From NCBI RefSeq assembly GCF_014269025.2, contig NZ_CP077094.1, positions 1,054,001 to 1,118,000 on the forward strand: DNA of 64,000 nt, written 5' to 3'. The notes under the pieces are model-generated. The model was given only the letters and a program-made list of their open reading frames with translations. It had not been told where the DNA came from and did not search any database. The position numbers and the translations under genes were made by a program. Below are positions 1 to 10,100 of this stretch, piece by piece. The stretch is from Pseudomonas promysalinigenes (GTDB taxonomy: Bacteria; Pseudomonadota; Gammaproteobacteria; Pseudomonadales; Pseudomonadaceae). Each line of letters opens with the position of its first letter. The first letter of the stretch is position 1.

Positions 1-4
1 TATA

Positions 5-31
5 GGTCAGGCTTCTAGGAGTCTGGCCTTT
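5..31 (+). terminator. Imperfect hairpin upstream of mucD
   Basis: A 9-bp stem (5-13 with 20-28, two G-T pairs) with a 6-nt loop is followed by TTT. A second small stem (CCTGC/GCAGG) follows near 32-47. It could attenuate read-through from the upstream muc genes into mucD. The T tract is short, so termination is uncertain. Confidence 0.35.
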
Positions 32-83
32 CCTGCTTTAGGCAGGGCTATTTCCAACTACCGCTCGTTGTGACGGGAGCCGT

Positions 84-1520
84 ATGTCAATACCACGCTT
101 GAAATACTACCTAACGATATTCGCCGCCGTGCTCATGCTCGGCCAGGTGCTCACTGCTCAGGCCGATGAAGCCCTGCCGGACTTCACCACCCTGGTTGAG
201 CAAGCCTCGCCGGCAGTAGTGAACATCAGTACCAAGCAGAAGCTGCCTGACCGCGTTGCTGCCGGGCAGATGCCCGACCTCGAAGGCCTGCCACCGATGT
301 TCCGCGAGTTCTTCGAACGTAACATGCCGCAGCAGCCTCGCTCGCCGCGCGGCGATCGTCAGCGCGAGGCCATGTCTCTGGGCTCGGGTTTCATCATCTC
401 CAGTGATGGCTACGTACTGACCAACAACCATGTGGTAGCCGATGCCGACGAGATCATCGTGCGTCTGTCCGACCGCAGTGAGCTGCAGGCCAAGCTGATC
501 GGCACTGACCCACGTACTGACGTAGCGTTGCTGAAGGTCGACGGCAAGAACCTGCCGACCGTCAAGCTTGGTGACTCGGAAAAGCTGAAGGTGGGTGAGT
601 GGGTGCTGGCCATCGGTTCGCCGTTCGGTTTTGACCACTCGGTGACCAAAGGTATCGTCAGTGCCAAAGGGCGTACCCTGCCCAACGATACCTATGTGCC
701 GTTCATCCAGACAGACGTTGCCATCAACCCAGGGAACTCCGGTGGGCCGCTGTTCAACATGAAGGGCGAAGTGGTAGGCATCAACTCGCAAATCTTCACC
801 CGTTCCGGCGGCTTCATGGGCCTGTCGTTCGCGATTCCAATCGATGTTGCCATCGATGTGTCCAATCAGCTGAAGAAAGATGGCAAGGTCAGCCGCGGCT
901 GGTTGGGCGTGGTGATTCAAGAGGTCAACAAGGACCTGGCTGAATCCTTCGGCCTCGACAAGCCTGCAGGTGCTCTGGTCGCCCAGGTACTGGAAAACAG
1001 CCCGGCAGCCAAAGGGGGCCTGCAGGTGGGTGATGTAATTCTGAGCATGAACGGCCAACCGATCATCATGTCGGCAGATTTGCCACACTTGGTCGGTAGC
1101 CTCAAGGATGGTGAGAAAGCCAAGCTGGAGATCATCCGCAACGGCAAGCGCCAGACCCTGGACGTGGCCGTCGGCCCGATGCCTGACGACGATGCCGATA
1201 TCGGCACTGGCAGCAGTGCTGATGGCAGCGCCGAGCGTAACAGCAACCGCCTGGGCGTTTCGGTGGCAGACCTGACTGCAGAGCAGAAGAAAACCCTGGA
1301 GCTCAAAGGCGGCGTGGTCATCAAGGAAGTACAGGATGGCCCGGCTGCTTTGATCGGGCTGCGCCCAGGTGACGTCATCAGCCACCTGAACAACCAGGCA
1401 GTCACTTCGGCCAAACAGTTCACCGAAATCGCCAAGGATCTGCCGAAGAATCGCTCGGTATCGATGCGCGTCCTGCGTCAGGGCCGTGCCAGCTTCATTA
1501 CCTTCAAACTCGCTGAATAA
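84..1520 (+). CDS. mucD: MucD, periplasmic DegP/HtrA-family serine protease
   Basis: Periplasmic HtrA-type protease and chaperone. In Pseudomonas it degrades misfolded envelope proteins and restrains the AlgU (sigma-22) envelope-stress and alginate pathway. The 478-residue product has a signal peptide (cleavage near residue 27, LTAQA). The trypsin-like domain carries the triad His116 (TNNHVV), Asp146 (TDVALL) and Ser219 (NPGNSGGP). Two C-terminal PDZ domains follow (about 270-360 and 390-475). A GGGAG ribosome-binding sequence lies before ATG 84. It would be the last gene of the algU-muc operon, whose other members lie outside the window. A strong terminator follows at 1543. Confidence 0.97.
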   Translation: MSIPRLKYYLTIFAAVLMLGQVLTAQADEALPDFTTLVEQASPAVVNISTKQKLPDRVAAGQMPDLEGLPPMFREFFERNMPQQPRSPRGDRQREAMSLGSGFIISSDGYVLTNNHVVADADEIIVRLSDRSELQAKLIGTDPRTDVALLKVDGKNLPTVKLGDSEKLKVGEWVLAIGSPFGFDHSVTKGIVSAKGRTLPNDTYVPFIQTDVAINPGNSGGPLFNMKGEVVGINSQIFTRSGGFMGLSFAIPIDVAIDVSNQLKKDGKVSRGWLGVVIQEVNKDLAESFGLDKPAGALVAQVLENSPAAKGGLQVGDVILSMNGQPIIMSADLPHLVGSLKDGEKAKLEIIRNGKRQTLDVAVGPMPDDDADIGTGSSADGSAERNSNRLGVSVADLTAEQKKTLELKGGVVIKEVQDGPAALIGLRPGDVISHLNNQAVTSAKQFTEIAKDLPKNRSVSMRVLRQGRASFITFKLAE

Positions 1521-1542
1521 GCGGGCTTTGCGGGTGACCAGG

Positions 1543-1565
1543 GGGCAGCTTCGGCTGCCCTTTTT
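1543..1565 (+). terminator. Rho-independent terminator after mucD
   Basis: A perfect 7-bp stem GGGCAGC/GCTGCCC closes a stable TTCG tetraloop and is followed by five T. It separates mucD from the lepA operon. Confidence 0.9.
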
Positions 1566-1704
1566 CATGAAAGTTCACAATTGCCAGGGGCAATGCTGTG
1601 TACAGTCCGATAGAGGAAACTCCCATATCCCAACAGCTTAAGGTACAATTCCCGGCTATTTTTCGGCGGGCGTCCGGCTCGCAGCCTTTTCCGAGTGTTG
1701 ACCC

Positions 1705-3504
1705 GTGAGTGATTTGAGTCATATCCGCAATTTCTCCATCATCGCCCACATCGACCATGGCAAGTCGACGCTGGCCGACCGTTTCATTCAAATGTGCGGT
1801 GGCCTGACGGCGCGCGAAATGGAAGCCCAGGTACTGGACTCCATGGATCTGGAGCGCGAGCGCGGTATCACCATCAAGGCCCATAGCGTCACGCTCAATT
1901 ACAAGGCGCAGGACGGCAAGGTCTACCAGCTCAATTTCATCGACACCCCTGGTCACGTCGACTTCACCTATGAAGTCTCGCGTTCGCTGGCCGCTTGCGA
2001 GGGTGCGCTCTTGGTGGTCGATGCAGGCCAAGGCGTCGAAGCCCAGTCGGTTGCCAACTGCTACACGGCCATCGAGCAAGGCCTGGAAGTCATGCCGGTG
2101 TTGAACAAGATGGACCTGCCCCAGGCCGACCCGGATCGCGTCAAGGACGAGATCGAGAAGATCATCGGCATCGACGCTACCGACGCCGTTGCCTGCAGTG
2201 CCAAAAGCGGCATGGGCGTGGACGAGGTGCTCGAGCGCCTGGTTCATACCATCCCCGCGCCAGAAGGCGATATCGATGCGCCGCTGCAGGCGCTGATCAT
2301 CGACTCTTGGTTCGACAACTACCTTGGCGTGGTATCGCTGGTGCGTGTGCGCCACGGGCGCGTCAAGAAGGGCGACAAGATTCTGGTCAAATCCACCGGC
2401 AAGGTGCATCTGGTCGACAGCGTCGGTGTGTTCACCCCCAAGCACACCCAGACGGCCGACCTCAAAGCTGGTGAGGTGGGCTTCATCATCGGCAGCATCA
2501 AGGACATTCACGGTGCGCCGGTGGGCGATACCCTGACCTTGTCCACGACCCCTGAAGTCGAAGTGCTGCCTGGCTTTAAGCGGATCCAGCCGCAGGTCTA
2601 CGCCGGCCTGTTCCCGGTCAGCTCCGACGACTTCGAGGACTTCCGCGATGCCCTGCAGAAGCTGACCCTCAATGACTCTTCGCTGCAGTACATGCCAGAA
2701 AGCTCCGATGCCCTGGGCTTCGGTTTCCGTTGCGGCTTCCTCGGCATGCTGCACATGGAAATCATCCAGGAGCGCCTGGAGCGCGAGTACGACCTGGACC
2801 TGATCACCACCGCACCAAGCGTGATCTACGAGCTTGAACTGAAAACCGGTGAAACCATCACCGTCGACAACCCGTCCAAGCTTCCAGATGTATCGGCCGT
2901 GGCTGATTTCCGCGAACCGATCGTCACCGCGACCATCCTGGTGCCGCAGGAACACCTGGGTAACGTCATCACCCTGTGCATCGAGAAGCGTGGCGTGCAG
3001 CGCGACATGCAGTTCCTCGGCAGCCAGGTGCAGGTGCGCTACGACTTGCCGATGAACGAAGTGGTGCTGGACTTCTTCGACCGCTTGAAGTCGACCAGCC
3101 GCGGCTATGCTTCGCTGGACTACCATTTTGATCGCTACCAGTCTGCCAACCTGGTCAAGCTGGACGTACTGATCAACGGCGACAAGGTCGATGCCCTGGC
3201 ATTGATCGTGCACCGTGACAATGCGGCTTATAAAGGCCGTGCGTTGACTGAGAAGATGAAGGAGCTGATTCCTCGGCAGATGTTCGACGTGGCGATTCAG
3301 GCTGCCATCGGTGGCCAGATCATTGCGCGAACGACCGTCAAGGCACTCAGAAAGAACGTACTGGCCAAGTGCTACGGTGGTGACGTCAGCCGTAAGAAGA
3401 AACTGCTCGAGAAGCAGAAGGCCGGTAAGAAACGCATGAAACAGGTAGGTAACGTGGAAATTCCACAAGAAGCCTTCCTCGCCGTGCTCAGGTTGGATAG
3501 CTAG
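1705..3504 (+). CDS. lepA: LepA (elongation factor 4), translational GTPase
   Basis: Ribosome-associated GTPase LepA/EF4, implicated in ribosome back-translocation and 30S assembly. The 599-residue length is normal for the family. The start is GTG ([10 protein letters not shown]); the G1 motif HIDHGKST lies near residues 15-22, DTPGH is G3 and NKMD is G4. The C-terminal end keeps the lysine-rich LepA-specific tail (residues about 550-599). It heads a tight run with lepB 5 nt downstream, the standard Pseudomonas order. A TACAAT hexamer at 1644-1649 is a possible -10, without a clear -35. Confidence 0.97.
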   Translation: MSDLSHIRNFSIIAHIDHGKSTLADRFIQMCGGLTAREMEAQVLDSMDLERERGITIKAHSVTLNYKAQDGKVYQLNFIDTPGHVDFTYEVSRSLAACEGALLVVDAGQGVEAQSVANCYTAIEQGLEVMPVLNKMDLPQADPDRVKDEIEKIIGIDATDAVACSAKSGMGVDEVLERLVHTIPAPEGDIDAPLQALIIDSWFDNYLGVVSLVRVRHGRVKKGDKILVKSTGKVHLVDSVGVFTPKHTQTADLKAGEVGFIIGSIKDIHGAPVGDTLTLSTTPEVEVLPGFKRIQPQVYAGLFPVSSDDFEDFRDALQKLTLNDSSLQYMPESSDALGFGFRCGFLGMLHMEIIQERLEREYDLDLITTAPSVIYELELKTGETITVDNPSKLPDVSAVADFREPIVTATILVPQEHLGNVITLCIEKRGVQRDMQFLGSQVQVRYDLPMNEVVLDFFDRLKSTSRGYASLDYHFDRYQSANLVKLDVLINGDKVDALALIVHRDNAAYKGRALTEKMKELIPRQMFDVAIQAAIGGQIIARTTVKALRKNVLAKCYGGDVSRKKKLLEKQKAGKKRMKQVGNVEIPQEAFLAVLRLDS

Positions 3505-3509
3505 GTCCT

Positions 3510-4364
3510 ATGTCGCTAAATTTCCCGCTGTTGCTAGTCATCGCCGTTTTCGTCTGCGGTCTGCTGGGCTTGATCGACCTGCTGTTCCTGGCCCCGCGCC
3601 GGCGGGCAGCGATCGCCAATTACCAGGGCAGCGTCACTCAGCCAGAAATGGCGGTGGTCGAGCGCCTCAACAAGGAGCCGCTGCTGGTCGAGTACGGTAA
3701 GTCGTTCTTCCCGGTGCTGTTCATCGTGCTGGTGCTGCGGTCGTTCCTGGTCGAACCGTTCCAGATCCCTTCGGGGTCGATGAAACCGACTCTGGAAGTG
3801 GGCGACTTCATCCTGGTGAACAAGTTCTCCTATGGCATTCGCCTGCCGGTGATCGACAAGAAGGTCATCGAGGTCGGTGACCCGCAACGCGGCGATGTGA
3901 TGGTGTTCCGCTACCCAAGCGACCCGAACGTCAACTACATCAAGCGGGTAGTGGGCCTGCCGGGCGACACGATCCGTTACACCAGCGACAAGCGGCTGTT
4001 CGTCAACGGTCAGCCGATTGCCGAGCAGTTGGTCGGTACCGAGCCTGGAACGTTGGGCAGTGCCGAGCTGTACAAAGAGAAACTTGGCGAAGCCGAGCAT
4101 CTGATCCGCAAGGAGATGACCCGTTATCGCATGCCGCCGGACCAGCAATGGACCGTGCCGGCTGGCCATTACTTCATGATGGGCGACAACCGCGACAACT
4201 CCAATGACAGCCGCTACTGGGATGACCCGAAAATCCCGAAGGAGCTGCATGGGATGGTGCCGGATCGCAACATCGTCGGCAAAGCCTTCGCCGTGTGGAT
4301 GAGCTGGCCAGAACCCAAGCTCAGCCACTTGCCTAACCTGTCGCGGGTCGGGCTGATCCATTGA
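3510..4364 (+). CDS. lepB: LepB, signal peptidase I
   Basis: Inner-membrane leader peptidase that removes Sec and Tat signal peptides. Two N-terminal membrane segments (about 5-27 and 65-82) precede the periplasmic catalytic domain. The Ser/Lys dyad is Ser90 in IPSGSM and Lys145 in YIKRVVG. The MGDNRDNSNDSRYW box near residue 225 is the conserved region E. At 284 residues it is full length. It starts 5 nt after lepA and is very probably co-transcribed with it. Confidence 0.97.
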   Translation: MSLNFPLLLVIAVFVCGLLGLIDLLFLAPRRRAAIANYQGSVTQPEMAVVERLNKEPLLVEYGKSFFPVLFIVLVLRSFLVEPFQIPSGSMKPTLEVGDFILVNKFSYGIRLPVIDKKVIEVGDPQRGDVMVFRYPSDPNVNYIKRVVGLPGDTIRYTSDKRLFVNGQPIAEQLVGTEPGTLGSAELYKEKLGEAEHLIRKEMTRYRMPPDQQWTVPAGHYFMMGDNRDNSNDSRYWDDPKIPKELHGMVPDRNIVGKAFAVWMSWPEPKLSHLPNLSRVGLIH

Positions 4365-4369
4365 TACCC

Positions 4370-4398
4370 TTCGGCGCTGTCCTAAAGACAGCGCCGAA
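4370..4398. terminator. Perfect inverted repeat after lepB
   Basis: An 11-bp perfect stem (TTCGGCGCTGT/ACAGCGCCGAA) with a 7-nt loop begins 5 nt after the lepB stop. No T tract follows, so it may slow decay of lepAB mRNA rather than terminate. The remaining roughly 125 nt before rnc hold no gene I can see. In P. aeruginosa a small DUF4845 gene sits in this gap; it is absent here. Confidence 0.5.
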
Positions 4399-4525
4399 TG
4401 CATTTCTGACATAGGCTGTGATCTCAGGGAACGAGAGTTTCGCCGCTCGCCGCGACGGACCACAGCCAAACAGTCTTTCAGGATGTTGATTTGAACAACG
4501 CGTTGAACAACCTGCGGGTGGCTGC

Positions 4526-5215
4526 ATGAGTGCTTCCCTTGCCCGTCTCGAGCGCAAGCTCGGCTACACCTTCAAGAACCAGGAGCAGATGCTGCTGGCC
4601 CTGACCCACCGCAGCTATGCCGGGCGCAATAACGAGCGCCTGGAGTTTCTCGGTGATGCCATTCTCAACTTCGTCGCTGGCGAGGCGCTGTTCGAGCGTT
4701 TCCCGCAGGCCCGTGAAGGCCAGTTGTCGCGCTTGCGCGCTCGCCTGGTCAAGGGTGAGACCCTGGCCCGTCTGGCCCGTGGCTTCGACCTGGGCGAGTA
4801 TCTGCGTCTGGGTTCGGGTGAGCTCAAGAGCGGTGGCTTCCGCCGGGAGTCGATCCTCGCTGACGCCCTCGAGGCGCTGATCGGCGCCATCTACCTGGAC
4901 GCAGACATGCAGACCGCACGCGAGCGTGTGTTGGCCTGGCTGACCGATGAGTTCGAAGGGCTGACCTTGGTCGACACCAACAAGGACCCGAAAACCCGCC
5001 TGCAAGAGTTTCTGCAATCGCGCAGCTGTGAGCTGCCGCGTTACGAAGTGGTCGATATCCAGGGTGAACCGCACTGCCGAACCTTCTTCGTCGAATGCGA
5101 AGTAGTGCTGCTGAACAACAAAAGCCGTGGTCAGGGTGTCAGCCGGCGTATCGCCGAGCAGGTCGCCGCCGCCGCTGCATTGATCGCCCTGGGCGTGGAG
5201 AATGGCAATGACTGA
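4526..5215 (+). CDS. rnc: Ribonuclease III
   Basis: Double-strand-specific endoribonuclease that processes rRNA precursors and structured mRNAs. The N-terminal RNase III domain has the signature [12 protein letters not shown] (about 37-48, with the metal-binding Glu and Asp). The second acidic cluster, [14 protein letters not shown], is near residues 113-126. A C-terminal double-stranded RNA-binding domain occupies about 155-225 ([11 protein letters not shown] onwards). At 229 residues it has the usual length. Its 3' end overlaps era by 8 nt, so translation is probably coupled. Confidence 0.97.
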   Translation: MSASLARLERKLGYTFKNQEQMLLALTHRSYAGRNNERLEFLGDAILNFVAGEALFERFPQAREGQLSRLRARLVKGETLARLARGFDLGEYLRLGSGELKSGGFRRESILADALEALIGAIYLDADMQTARERVLAWLTDEFEGLTLVDTNKDPKTRLQEFLQSRSCELPRYEVVDIQGEPHCRTFFVECEVVLLNNKSRGQGVSRRIAEQVAAAAALIALGVENGND

Positions 5216-6110
5216 AAACAATCCGACCCGCTGCGGTTACGTGGCCATTGTCGGCCGCCCCAACGTGGGCAAGTCGACCCTGCTGAACCACATCCTGGGG
5301 CAGAAGCTGGCCATCACCTCGCGCAAGCCGCAGACCACTCGTCACAACATGCTCGGTATCAAGACCGAGGGTGAGGTACAGGCGATCTATGTCGACACCC
5401 CCGGCATGCACAAGGCCAACGACAAAGCACTGAATCGCTACATGAACCGCAACGCGTCGGCGGCTCTGAAAGACGTCGATGTGGTGATTTTCGTGGTCGA
5501 TCGCACCCGTTGGACCGACGAGGACCAACTGGTGCTCGAACGTGTGCAGTACGTCACCGGCCCCCTGATCATCGCCGTCAACAAGACTGACCGCATGGAA
5601 GAGAAGGCCGAGTTGATCCCGCACCTGCAGTGGCTGCAAGAGCAGTTACCCAACGCTGAGGTGATGCCGATCTCGGCGCAGCAGGGCCACAATCTCGACG
5701 CGCTGGAAGCTCAGATCGCCAAGCATCTGCCGGAAAATGACCACTTCTTCCCGGAAGACCAGATCACCGACCGTAGCAGCCGGTTCCTCGCCGCTGAACT
5801 GGTGCGCGAGAAAATCATGCGTCAATTGGGTGCGGAGCTTCCGTACCAGATCACCGTGGAAATCGAAGAGTTCAAGCAGCAGGGGCATGTGCTGCACATC
5901 CATGCATTGATCCTGGTCGAGCGTGACGGCCAGAAGAAGATCATCATTGGTGACAAGGGCGAGCGCATCAAGCGCATAGGTTCCGAGGCGCGCAAGGACA
6001 TGGAAGTGCTGTTCGACTCCAAGGTCATGCTCAACCTCTGGGTCAAAGTCAAAGGCGGCTGGTCCGACGATGAGCGCGCCCTGCGTTCGCTGGGCTACGG
6101 CGACCTGTAA
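5208..6110 (+). CDS. era: Era, 16S rRNA-binding GTPase
   Basis: Essential GTPase that binds the 3' end of 16S rRNA and assists 30S maturation. GTPase motifs are GRPNVGKST (G1), DTPGMH (G3) and NKTD (G4). The C-terminal KH domain includes [13 protein letters not shown] at about 247-259. I chose ATG 5208 rather than the in-frame ATG 5202 because GGAG at 5197-5200 is 7 nt from 5208 but only 1 nt from 5202. This gives 300 residues starting [10 protein letters not shown]. It overlaps the end of rnc. Confidence 0.96.
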   Translation: MTENNPTRCGYVAIVGRPNVGKSTLLNHILGQKLAITSRKPQTTRHNMLGIKTEGEVQAIYVDTPGMHKANDKALNRYMNRNASAALKDVDVVIFVVDRTRWTDEDQLVLERVQYVTGPLIIAVNKTDRMEEKAELIPHLQWLQEQLPNAEVMPISAQQGHNLDALEAQIAKHLPENDHFFPEDQITDRSSRFLAAELVREKIMRQLGAELPYQITVEIEEFKQQGHVLHIHALILVERDGQKKIIIGDKGERIKRIGSEARKDMEVLFDSKVMLNLWVKVKGGWSDDERALRSLGYGDL

Positions 6111-6133
6111 CCGACCCCGATAATCGGCTTACT

Positions 6134-6207
6134 CTGTGGGGGCGGGTTTACCTGTGAATGCGATGGCGGCTCGACCGCCGCATTCGGCGGTGAACCCGCT
6201 CCCACAG
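6134..6207. repeat. REP-like intergenic inverted repeat between era and recO
   Basis: The arms CTGTGGGGGCGGGTTTACC and GGTGAACCCGCTCCCACAG form a long imperfect hairpin around a GC-rich centre. This is the 'gcgggtttacc' repeat family common in P. putida intergenic regions. It fills most of the 123-nt gap and may act as a processing or termination structure within the era-recO transcript. Confidence 0.7.
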
Positions 6208-6233
6208 TTGTTTGTGAAGCATAGAGATGCCAC

Positions 6234-6917
6234 ATGGACCAGCCCACCCCCCAACCGGCCTACGTTCTGCACAGCCGCGCCTACAAGGAAACCAGTGCGC
6301 TGGTGGACTTTCTCACGCCCCAAGGCTTGATGCGTGCAGTACTGCGCCGTGCGCGCGGTAAAGGCGGGAGCCTGGTCAGACCATTCGTACCTCTGGAAGT
6401 GGAGCTGTACGGTAAGGGTGAGCTGAAGAACGTCAGGCGGCTGGACACCGTTGGTATTGCTGCCTGGTTGCATGGTGATGCGCTGTTCAGTGGGTTGTAC
6501 CTCAATGAACTATTGATGCGCCTGCTGCCGGCTGAGGCACCGCAACCGGAGTTGTTCGAGCATTACGCCTTGACCTTGCAGGCATTGGCCCAAGGACGTC
6601 CCTTGGAGCCGCTGCTGCGCACCTTCGAGTGGCGGCTGCTGGAGGACCTGGGCTACACCTTCTCGCTCAGCCATGACATCAACGACGACCTGATCCAAGC
6701 CGATGGTACTTACCGCCTGCGAGTCGATGCGGGCCTTGAGCGCGTGCACCTCGCCCAGCCTGGGCTGTTCAAGGGTACCGAGTTGCTGGCTCTGGCCCAG
6801 GCCGACTGGGAAGCACCGGGTGCCTTGCTTGCGGCCAAGCGCTTGATGCGCCAGGCATTGGCGGTACATTTGGGGCCAAAACCGCTGGTCAGTCGGGAAT
6901 TGTTTCGCAAGCGCTGA
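6234..6917 (+). CDS. recO: RecO, DNA repair protein
   Basis: RecFOR pathway mediator that anneals single strands and helps load RecA onto SSB-coated gaps. The N-terminal OB fold starts in [20 protein letters not shown] (about 8-27), followed by the helical C-terminal domain. Gammaproteobacterial members often lack a complete zinc finger, as does this one: there are no Cys pairs. At 227 residues the size is normal. ATG 6234 follows the REP-like repeat, and pdxJ follows 43 nt after the stop. Confidence 0.95.
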   Translation: MDQPTPQPAYVLHSRAYKETSALVDFLTPQGLMRAVLRRARGKGGSLVRPFVPLEVELYGKGELKNVRRLDTVGIAAWLHGDALFSGLYLNELLMRLLPAEAPQPELFEHYALTLQALAQGRPLEPLLRTFEWRLLEDLGYTFSLSHDINDDLIQADGTYRLRVDAGLERVHLAQPGLFKGTELLALAQADWEAPGALLAAKRLMRQALAVHLGPKPLVSRELFRKR

Positions 6918-6960
6918 GCACGTCGTATGCTGTGTGGCTCAAACTTCAGGAGAGCCTTTC

Positions 6961-7701
6961 GTGACTCACAGCAACCGCATGCTCCTCGGCGTCAACATCG
7001 ACCACGTGGCGACTTTGCGCCAGGCCCGCGGCACCCGCTACCCGGACCCGGTCAAGGCTGCGCTGGATGCCGAGGAAGCAGGCGCCGATGGTATTACCGT
7101 ACACCTGCGTGAAGACCGCCGGCACATCCAGGAGCGCGACGTCCTGCTGCTCAAGGACGTGCTGCAAACGCGCATGAACTTCGAAATGGGCGTCACCGAA
7201 GAGATGATGGCCTTCGCCGAACAGATCCGCCCGGCGCACATCTGCCTGGTACCCGAGACCCGTCAGGAGCTGACTACCGAGGGTGGCCTGGACGTGGCCG
7301 GCCAGGAAGCTCGGATCAAGGCGGCGGTCGAACGCCTGTCGCGTACCGGCGCTGAAGTTTCACTGTTCATCGACGCCGACGAGCGGCAGATCGAGGCGTC
7401 GCGTCGGGTCGGCGCACCGGCCATCGAGCTGCATACCGGGCGCTACGCCGATGCCCATACCCCCACCGAGGTGGCCGAGGAACTGCAGCGCATCGTCGAT
7501 GGCGTGGCGTTTGGCGTCGGCCAGGGGCTGATCGTCAATGCCGGCCATGGCCTGCACTACCACAACGTCGAAGCCGTGGCTGCGATCAAAGGCATCAATG
7601 AGCTCAACATCGGTCATGCGCTGGTCGCCCATGCCTTGTTCGTAGGCTTCAAAGCGGCCGTGGCCGAGATGAAGGCGCTTATCGTCGCAGCAGCGCGCTG
7701 A
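6961..7701 (+). CDS. pdxJ: PdxJ, pyridoxine 5'-phosphate synthase
   Basis: TIM-barrel enzyme that condenses 3-amino-2-oxopropyl phosphate with 1-deoxy-D-xylulose 5-phosphate to make pyridoxine 5'-phosphate. The N-terminus [23 protein letters not shown] and the [10 protein letters not shown] segment are diagnostic. GTG 6961 is preferred because AGGAGA at 6949-6954 is 6 nt upstream, giving 246 residues. The reading frame is open further up to GTG 6934, but that start has no ribosome-binding site. The recO-pdxJ order is standard in Pseudomonas. The short gap to the convergent cmoB has no clear terminator. Confidence 0.96.
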   Translation: MTHSNRMLLGVNIDHVATLRQARGTRYPDPVKAALDAEEAGADGITVHLREDRRHIQERDVLLLKDVLQTRMNFEMGVTEEMMAFAEQIRPAHICLVPETRQELTTEGGLDVAGQEARIKAAVERLSRTGAEVSLFIDADERQIEASRRVGAPAIELHTGRYADAHTPTEVAEELQRIVDGVAFGVGQGLIVNAGHGLHYHNVEAVAAIKGINELNIGHALVAHALFVGFKAAVAEMKALIVAAAR

Positions 7702-7743
7702 GCCTTCTGCGACCTCAGCAGCCCTCACGGCCCCCGCCCGAAG

Positions 7744-8700
7744 TTACTTGCGTGCCAACAGAGTAGCGCGACGTGGGGCCGGCAGGCCTTCGATGGTTTT
7801 GCCGTGATCATTCGGGTCGAGGAAATCGCTTAGCGACTGGTAGCGCATCCATTCGGTACTGCGCTGTTCCTCGACGCTGGTGACGCTCACGTCCACGCAG
7901 CGCACATCGCTGAAGCCTGCGCGGCGCAACCAGCGTTCCAGGGCCGGAACCGACGGCAAAAACCACACATTGCGCATCTGCGCGTAGCGATCTTCAGGCA
8001 CCAGCACCTGGTTTTCGTCCCCCTCGATCACCAAGGTTTCCAGCACCAGCTCGCCGCCCTTGACCAGGCAATCCTTGAGCGCCAGCAGGTGTTCGATGGG
8101 CGAGCGGCGGTGGTAGAACACGCCCATGGAAAACACCGTGTCGAAACCTTCAAGGTTTGCTGGCAGTTCTTCCAAGGCCAACGGCAGATGCCAGGCGGGC
8201 AGTTCGGGCAGGTAGCGCTGCACGGCCTGGAACTGGCAGAAGAACAGCCAGTTGGGGTCGACGCCGATGACCATGTCTGCGCCTGCGCCCAGCATCCGCC
8301 ACTGGTAGTAGCCGTTGCCGCAGCCGACATCGAGCACCCGCTTGCCTTTGAGATCCAGGTGCGGGCCTACCCGCGACCACTTCCAGTCCGAGCGCCATTC
8401 AGTATCGACGTGCACCCCGAACAGGTCGAATGGGCCCTTGCGCCAAGGCGACAGGCCCATCAGCGCCTGGCGCATCTGTGCACGGGTAGCGTCGTCGCAC
8501 GGGCAGTCCAGGCGTAAGCCGTCGACCAGGTCGATGACGCTTGGCTGCAGGGCTGGCAGCGCCTCGAGCGCCCCGCGCCAGCGGTCAAGGTCGCCGTGTC
8601 CTTTTTCCAGCTTGGCTTGAAGTTGAGCTTGCAGGCCTTGGGACCACGCAGCCAGAGGGGTGCCCGCCAGGCGGCGGATAAGTGGAGACAGATCAATCAT
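7744..8700 (-). CDS. cmoB: CmoB, tRNA U34 carboxymethyltransferase
   Basis: Transfers the carboxymethyl group of carboxy-SAM to 5-hydroxyuridine at the wobble position, making cmo5U in tRNAs. The SAM-binding motif I is [15 protein letters not shown], near residues 120-134. The start ATG 8700 overlaps the cmoA stop as ATGA (8697-8700), so it is preferred over an upstream in-frame ATG at 8733. The product is then 318 residues beginning [10 protein letters not shown]. It is the second gene of a cmoA-cmoB operon. Confidence 0.96.
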   Translation of the reverse strand: MIDLSPLIRRLAGTPLAAWSQGLQAQLQAKLEKGHGDLDRWRGALEALPALQPSVIDLVDGLRLDCPCDDATRAQMRQALMGLSPWRKGPFDLFGVHVDTEWRSDWKWSRVGPHLDLKGKRVLDVGCGNGYYQWRMLGAGADMVIGVDPNWLFFCQFQAVQRYLPELPAWHLPLALEELPANLEGFDTVFSMGVFYHRRSPIEHLLALKDCLVKGGELVLETLVIEGDENQVLVPEDRYAQMRNVWFLPSVPALERWLRRAGFSDVRCVDVSVTSVEEQRSTEWMRYQSLSDFLDPNDHGKTIEGLPAPRRATLLARK

Positions 8701-9440
8701 GGCAGGGCTATCAGCGAGGCGAAATTGAGGCATTGGAACCAGGGCACCACGTTGCCGAAGCCCGCCGCGTGCAGGCGTTCCTTATGGGCTTCGAGGGTGT
8801 CTGGCTTCATCACGTTTTCGATGGCGGTGCGCTTCTGGGCGATTTCCAGTTCGCTGTAGCCATTGGCCCGCTTGAAGTCCAAGTGCAGGTCATTGAGCAG
8901 GTCGTGCTGGTCTTCATCGGCGAAGCACAGCTTTTCAGAGAGGATCAGCGCCCCACCTGGCAGCAGCGCTTGGCGGATCTGGCCAAGCAGTGCCAGGCGT
9001 CGTTCCGGGGCGATGAATTGCAGCGTGAAGTTCATCGCCACTACCGAGGCAGGTTGCAGGGGCAGGGTGAGGATGTCGGCCTCCAGCACCTCGACCGGCA
9101 GCAATTCCTGGAACATCGAGTCCTGGGCGGTGAGGTACTGGCGGCAACGCTCGACCATGGCGGCGGAATTGTCCACTGCGATTACCCGGCAACCGTCGCT
9201 GCGCACATGCCGTCGCAGCGACTGGGTCACGGCACCCAGGGAAGCCCCGAGGTCGTACAGCGCGGTGTGGGGCTGGGCGAAGCGGGCGGCCAGCACGCCG
9301 AGGTTCTCGACGATGGTCGGGTAACCTGGAACCGAACGCTTGATCATGTCCGGGAACACGCGCACTACGTCCTCGTTGAACACGAAGTCGGGAACTTGCT
9401 CCAGGGGTTGGGCGAATAGGCGGTCGGGCTGTTTACTCAC
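8697..9440 (-). CDS. cmoA: CmoA, carboxy-S-adenosyl-L-methionine synthase
   Basis: Converts SAM and prephenate into carboxy-SAM, the donor used by CmoB. The N-terminus [27 protein letters not shown] is typical. The class I methyltransferase fold shows the binding loop [12 protein letters not shown] near residues 60-71. At 247 residues it matches the family. Its stop codon overlaps cmoB by 4 nt. The 89 nt between it and the upstream lipoprotein gene hold nothing I recognise. Confidence 0.96.
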   Translation of the reverse strand: MSKQPDRLFAQPLEQVPDFVFNEDVVRVFPDMIKRSVPGYPTIVENLGVLAARFAQPHTALYDLGASLGAVTQSLRRHVRSDGCRVIAVDNSAAMVERCRQYLTAQDSMFQELLPVEVLEADILTLPLQPASVVAMNFTLQFIAPERRLALLGQIRQALLPGGALILSEKLCFADEDQHDLLNDLHLDFKRANGYSELEIAQKRTAIENVMKPDTLEAHKERLHAAGFGNVVPWFQCLNFASLIALP

Positions 9441-9529
9441 GGTGAATCCAGGCGGCTGACGATATGCAGGGCCGGCATTCTAGCCAAACCGCCGCATCGA
9501 TGCATGATTGGCTGACCAGCGCTTGGCGA

Positions 9530-9922
9530 TCAATGCACCAGTATCGCGCAATCGAAGGTCTGCACCGGGCGTACTTCCGGGGCCCAGGGTTGTTGGTAAA
9601 TCAGCACCAAGTGCCCTTCACCGGCGGCGCGGGCCTGGTAGCGCCAGGTGGAGATGCCCGAACTGCCAACCAGGCCGGCGTCCTCTGGGGCGCTGTATAC
9701 CTCGGGGCCTAGACTCTGCAGCACGTTGGACGCAGGGTTCTGCACCAGCCAGCGGTAACCGGTGGTGGGGTTGCTGGGCAGCGTCAGCGTAAGGCTCTGG
9801 CCGACCTGCAAGCGCTTGGGACATTCGCTTTCGGCGTCCAGTTCGACGGCATTTTTCGGCTGCTGGGCGCAGGCGGCGAGCAGGGCGAGGCTCAGGGGAA
9901 CGAGCAGACGAGGTGCGGTCAT
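9530..9922 (-). CDS. Putative lipoprotein, I42 (chagasin/ICP-like) protease inhibitor
   Basis: A 130-residue protein with a lipoprotein signal (LLALLAAC, lipobox Cys near residue 18), so it is probably anchored in the outer or inner membrane facing the periplasm. The body carries NPTTGYRW (about 51-58), the hallmark loop of I42/chagasin cysteine-protease inhibitors. A GEGHLVLIYQQPWAP segment further on resembles the family's later conserved loops. The family folds as an Ig-like domain and blocks papain-type proteases. The physiological target in pseudomonads is unknown. It is unrelated to the flanking cmoA and lon. Confidence 0.8.
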   Translation of the reverse strand: MTAPRLLVPLSLALLAACAQQPKNAVELDAESECPKRLQVGQSLTLTLPSNPTTGYRWLVQNPASNVLQSLGPEVYSAPEDAGLVGSSGISTWRYQARAAGEGHLVLIYQQPWAPEVRPVQTFDCAILVH

Positions 9923-10060
9923 GGGAGCTCCAGAGGCTGGCGATGGCCTGAGGATAACCGAAGAATGAAAGATTTTGTGCTGCCGATGCCAGGCTCTGCG
10001 CGGGTGACCACCTTAGGCAGTGGCGACCTCATGCGAGCAACTGCCTTGGCTATTTATGCC

Positions 10061-10092
10061 GGCCTCTTCGCGGCTTGTGCCGCGAGGAGGCC
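10061..10092. terminator. Strong hairpin downstream of lon
   Basis: GGCCTC-TT-CGCGGC pairs with GCCGCG-A-GGAGGCC around a 4-nt loop, ending 9 nt beyond the lon stop. No T tract follows, so it is a hairpin of the REP type that could terminate or stabilise the lon transcript. The rest of 9923-10100 holds no gene. Confidence 0.5.
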
Positions 10093-10100
10093 AGGACACC

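Noticed and set aside
111..1568. 485-codon open frame antisense to mucD
   Set aside because: It lies opposite a clear protease gene in a GC-rich genome where antisense frames stay open by codon bias. The translation has no recognisable domain.
1504..3468. 654-codon open frame antisense to lepA
   Set aside because: Shadow of lepA on the opposite strand; its His/Asp/Val-rich translation is typical of such shadows and it has no ribosome-binding site.
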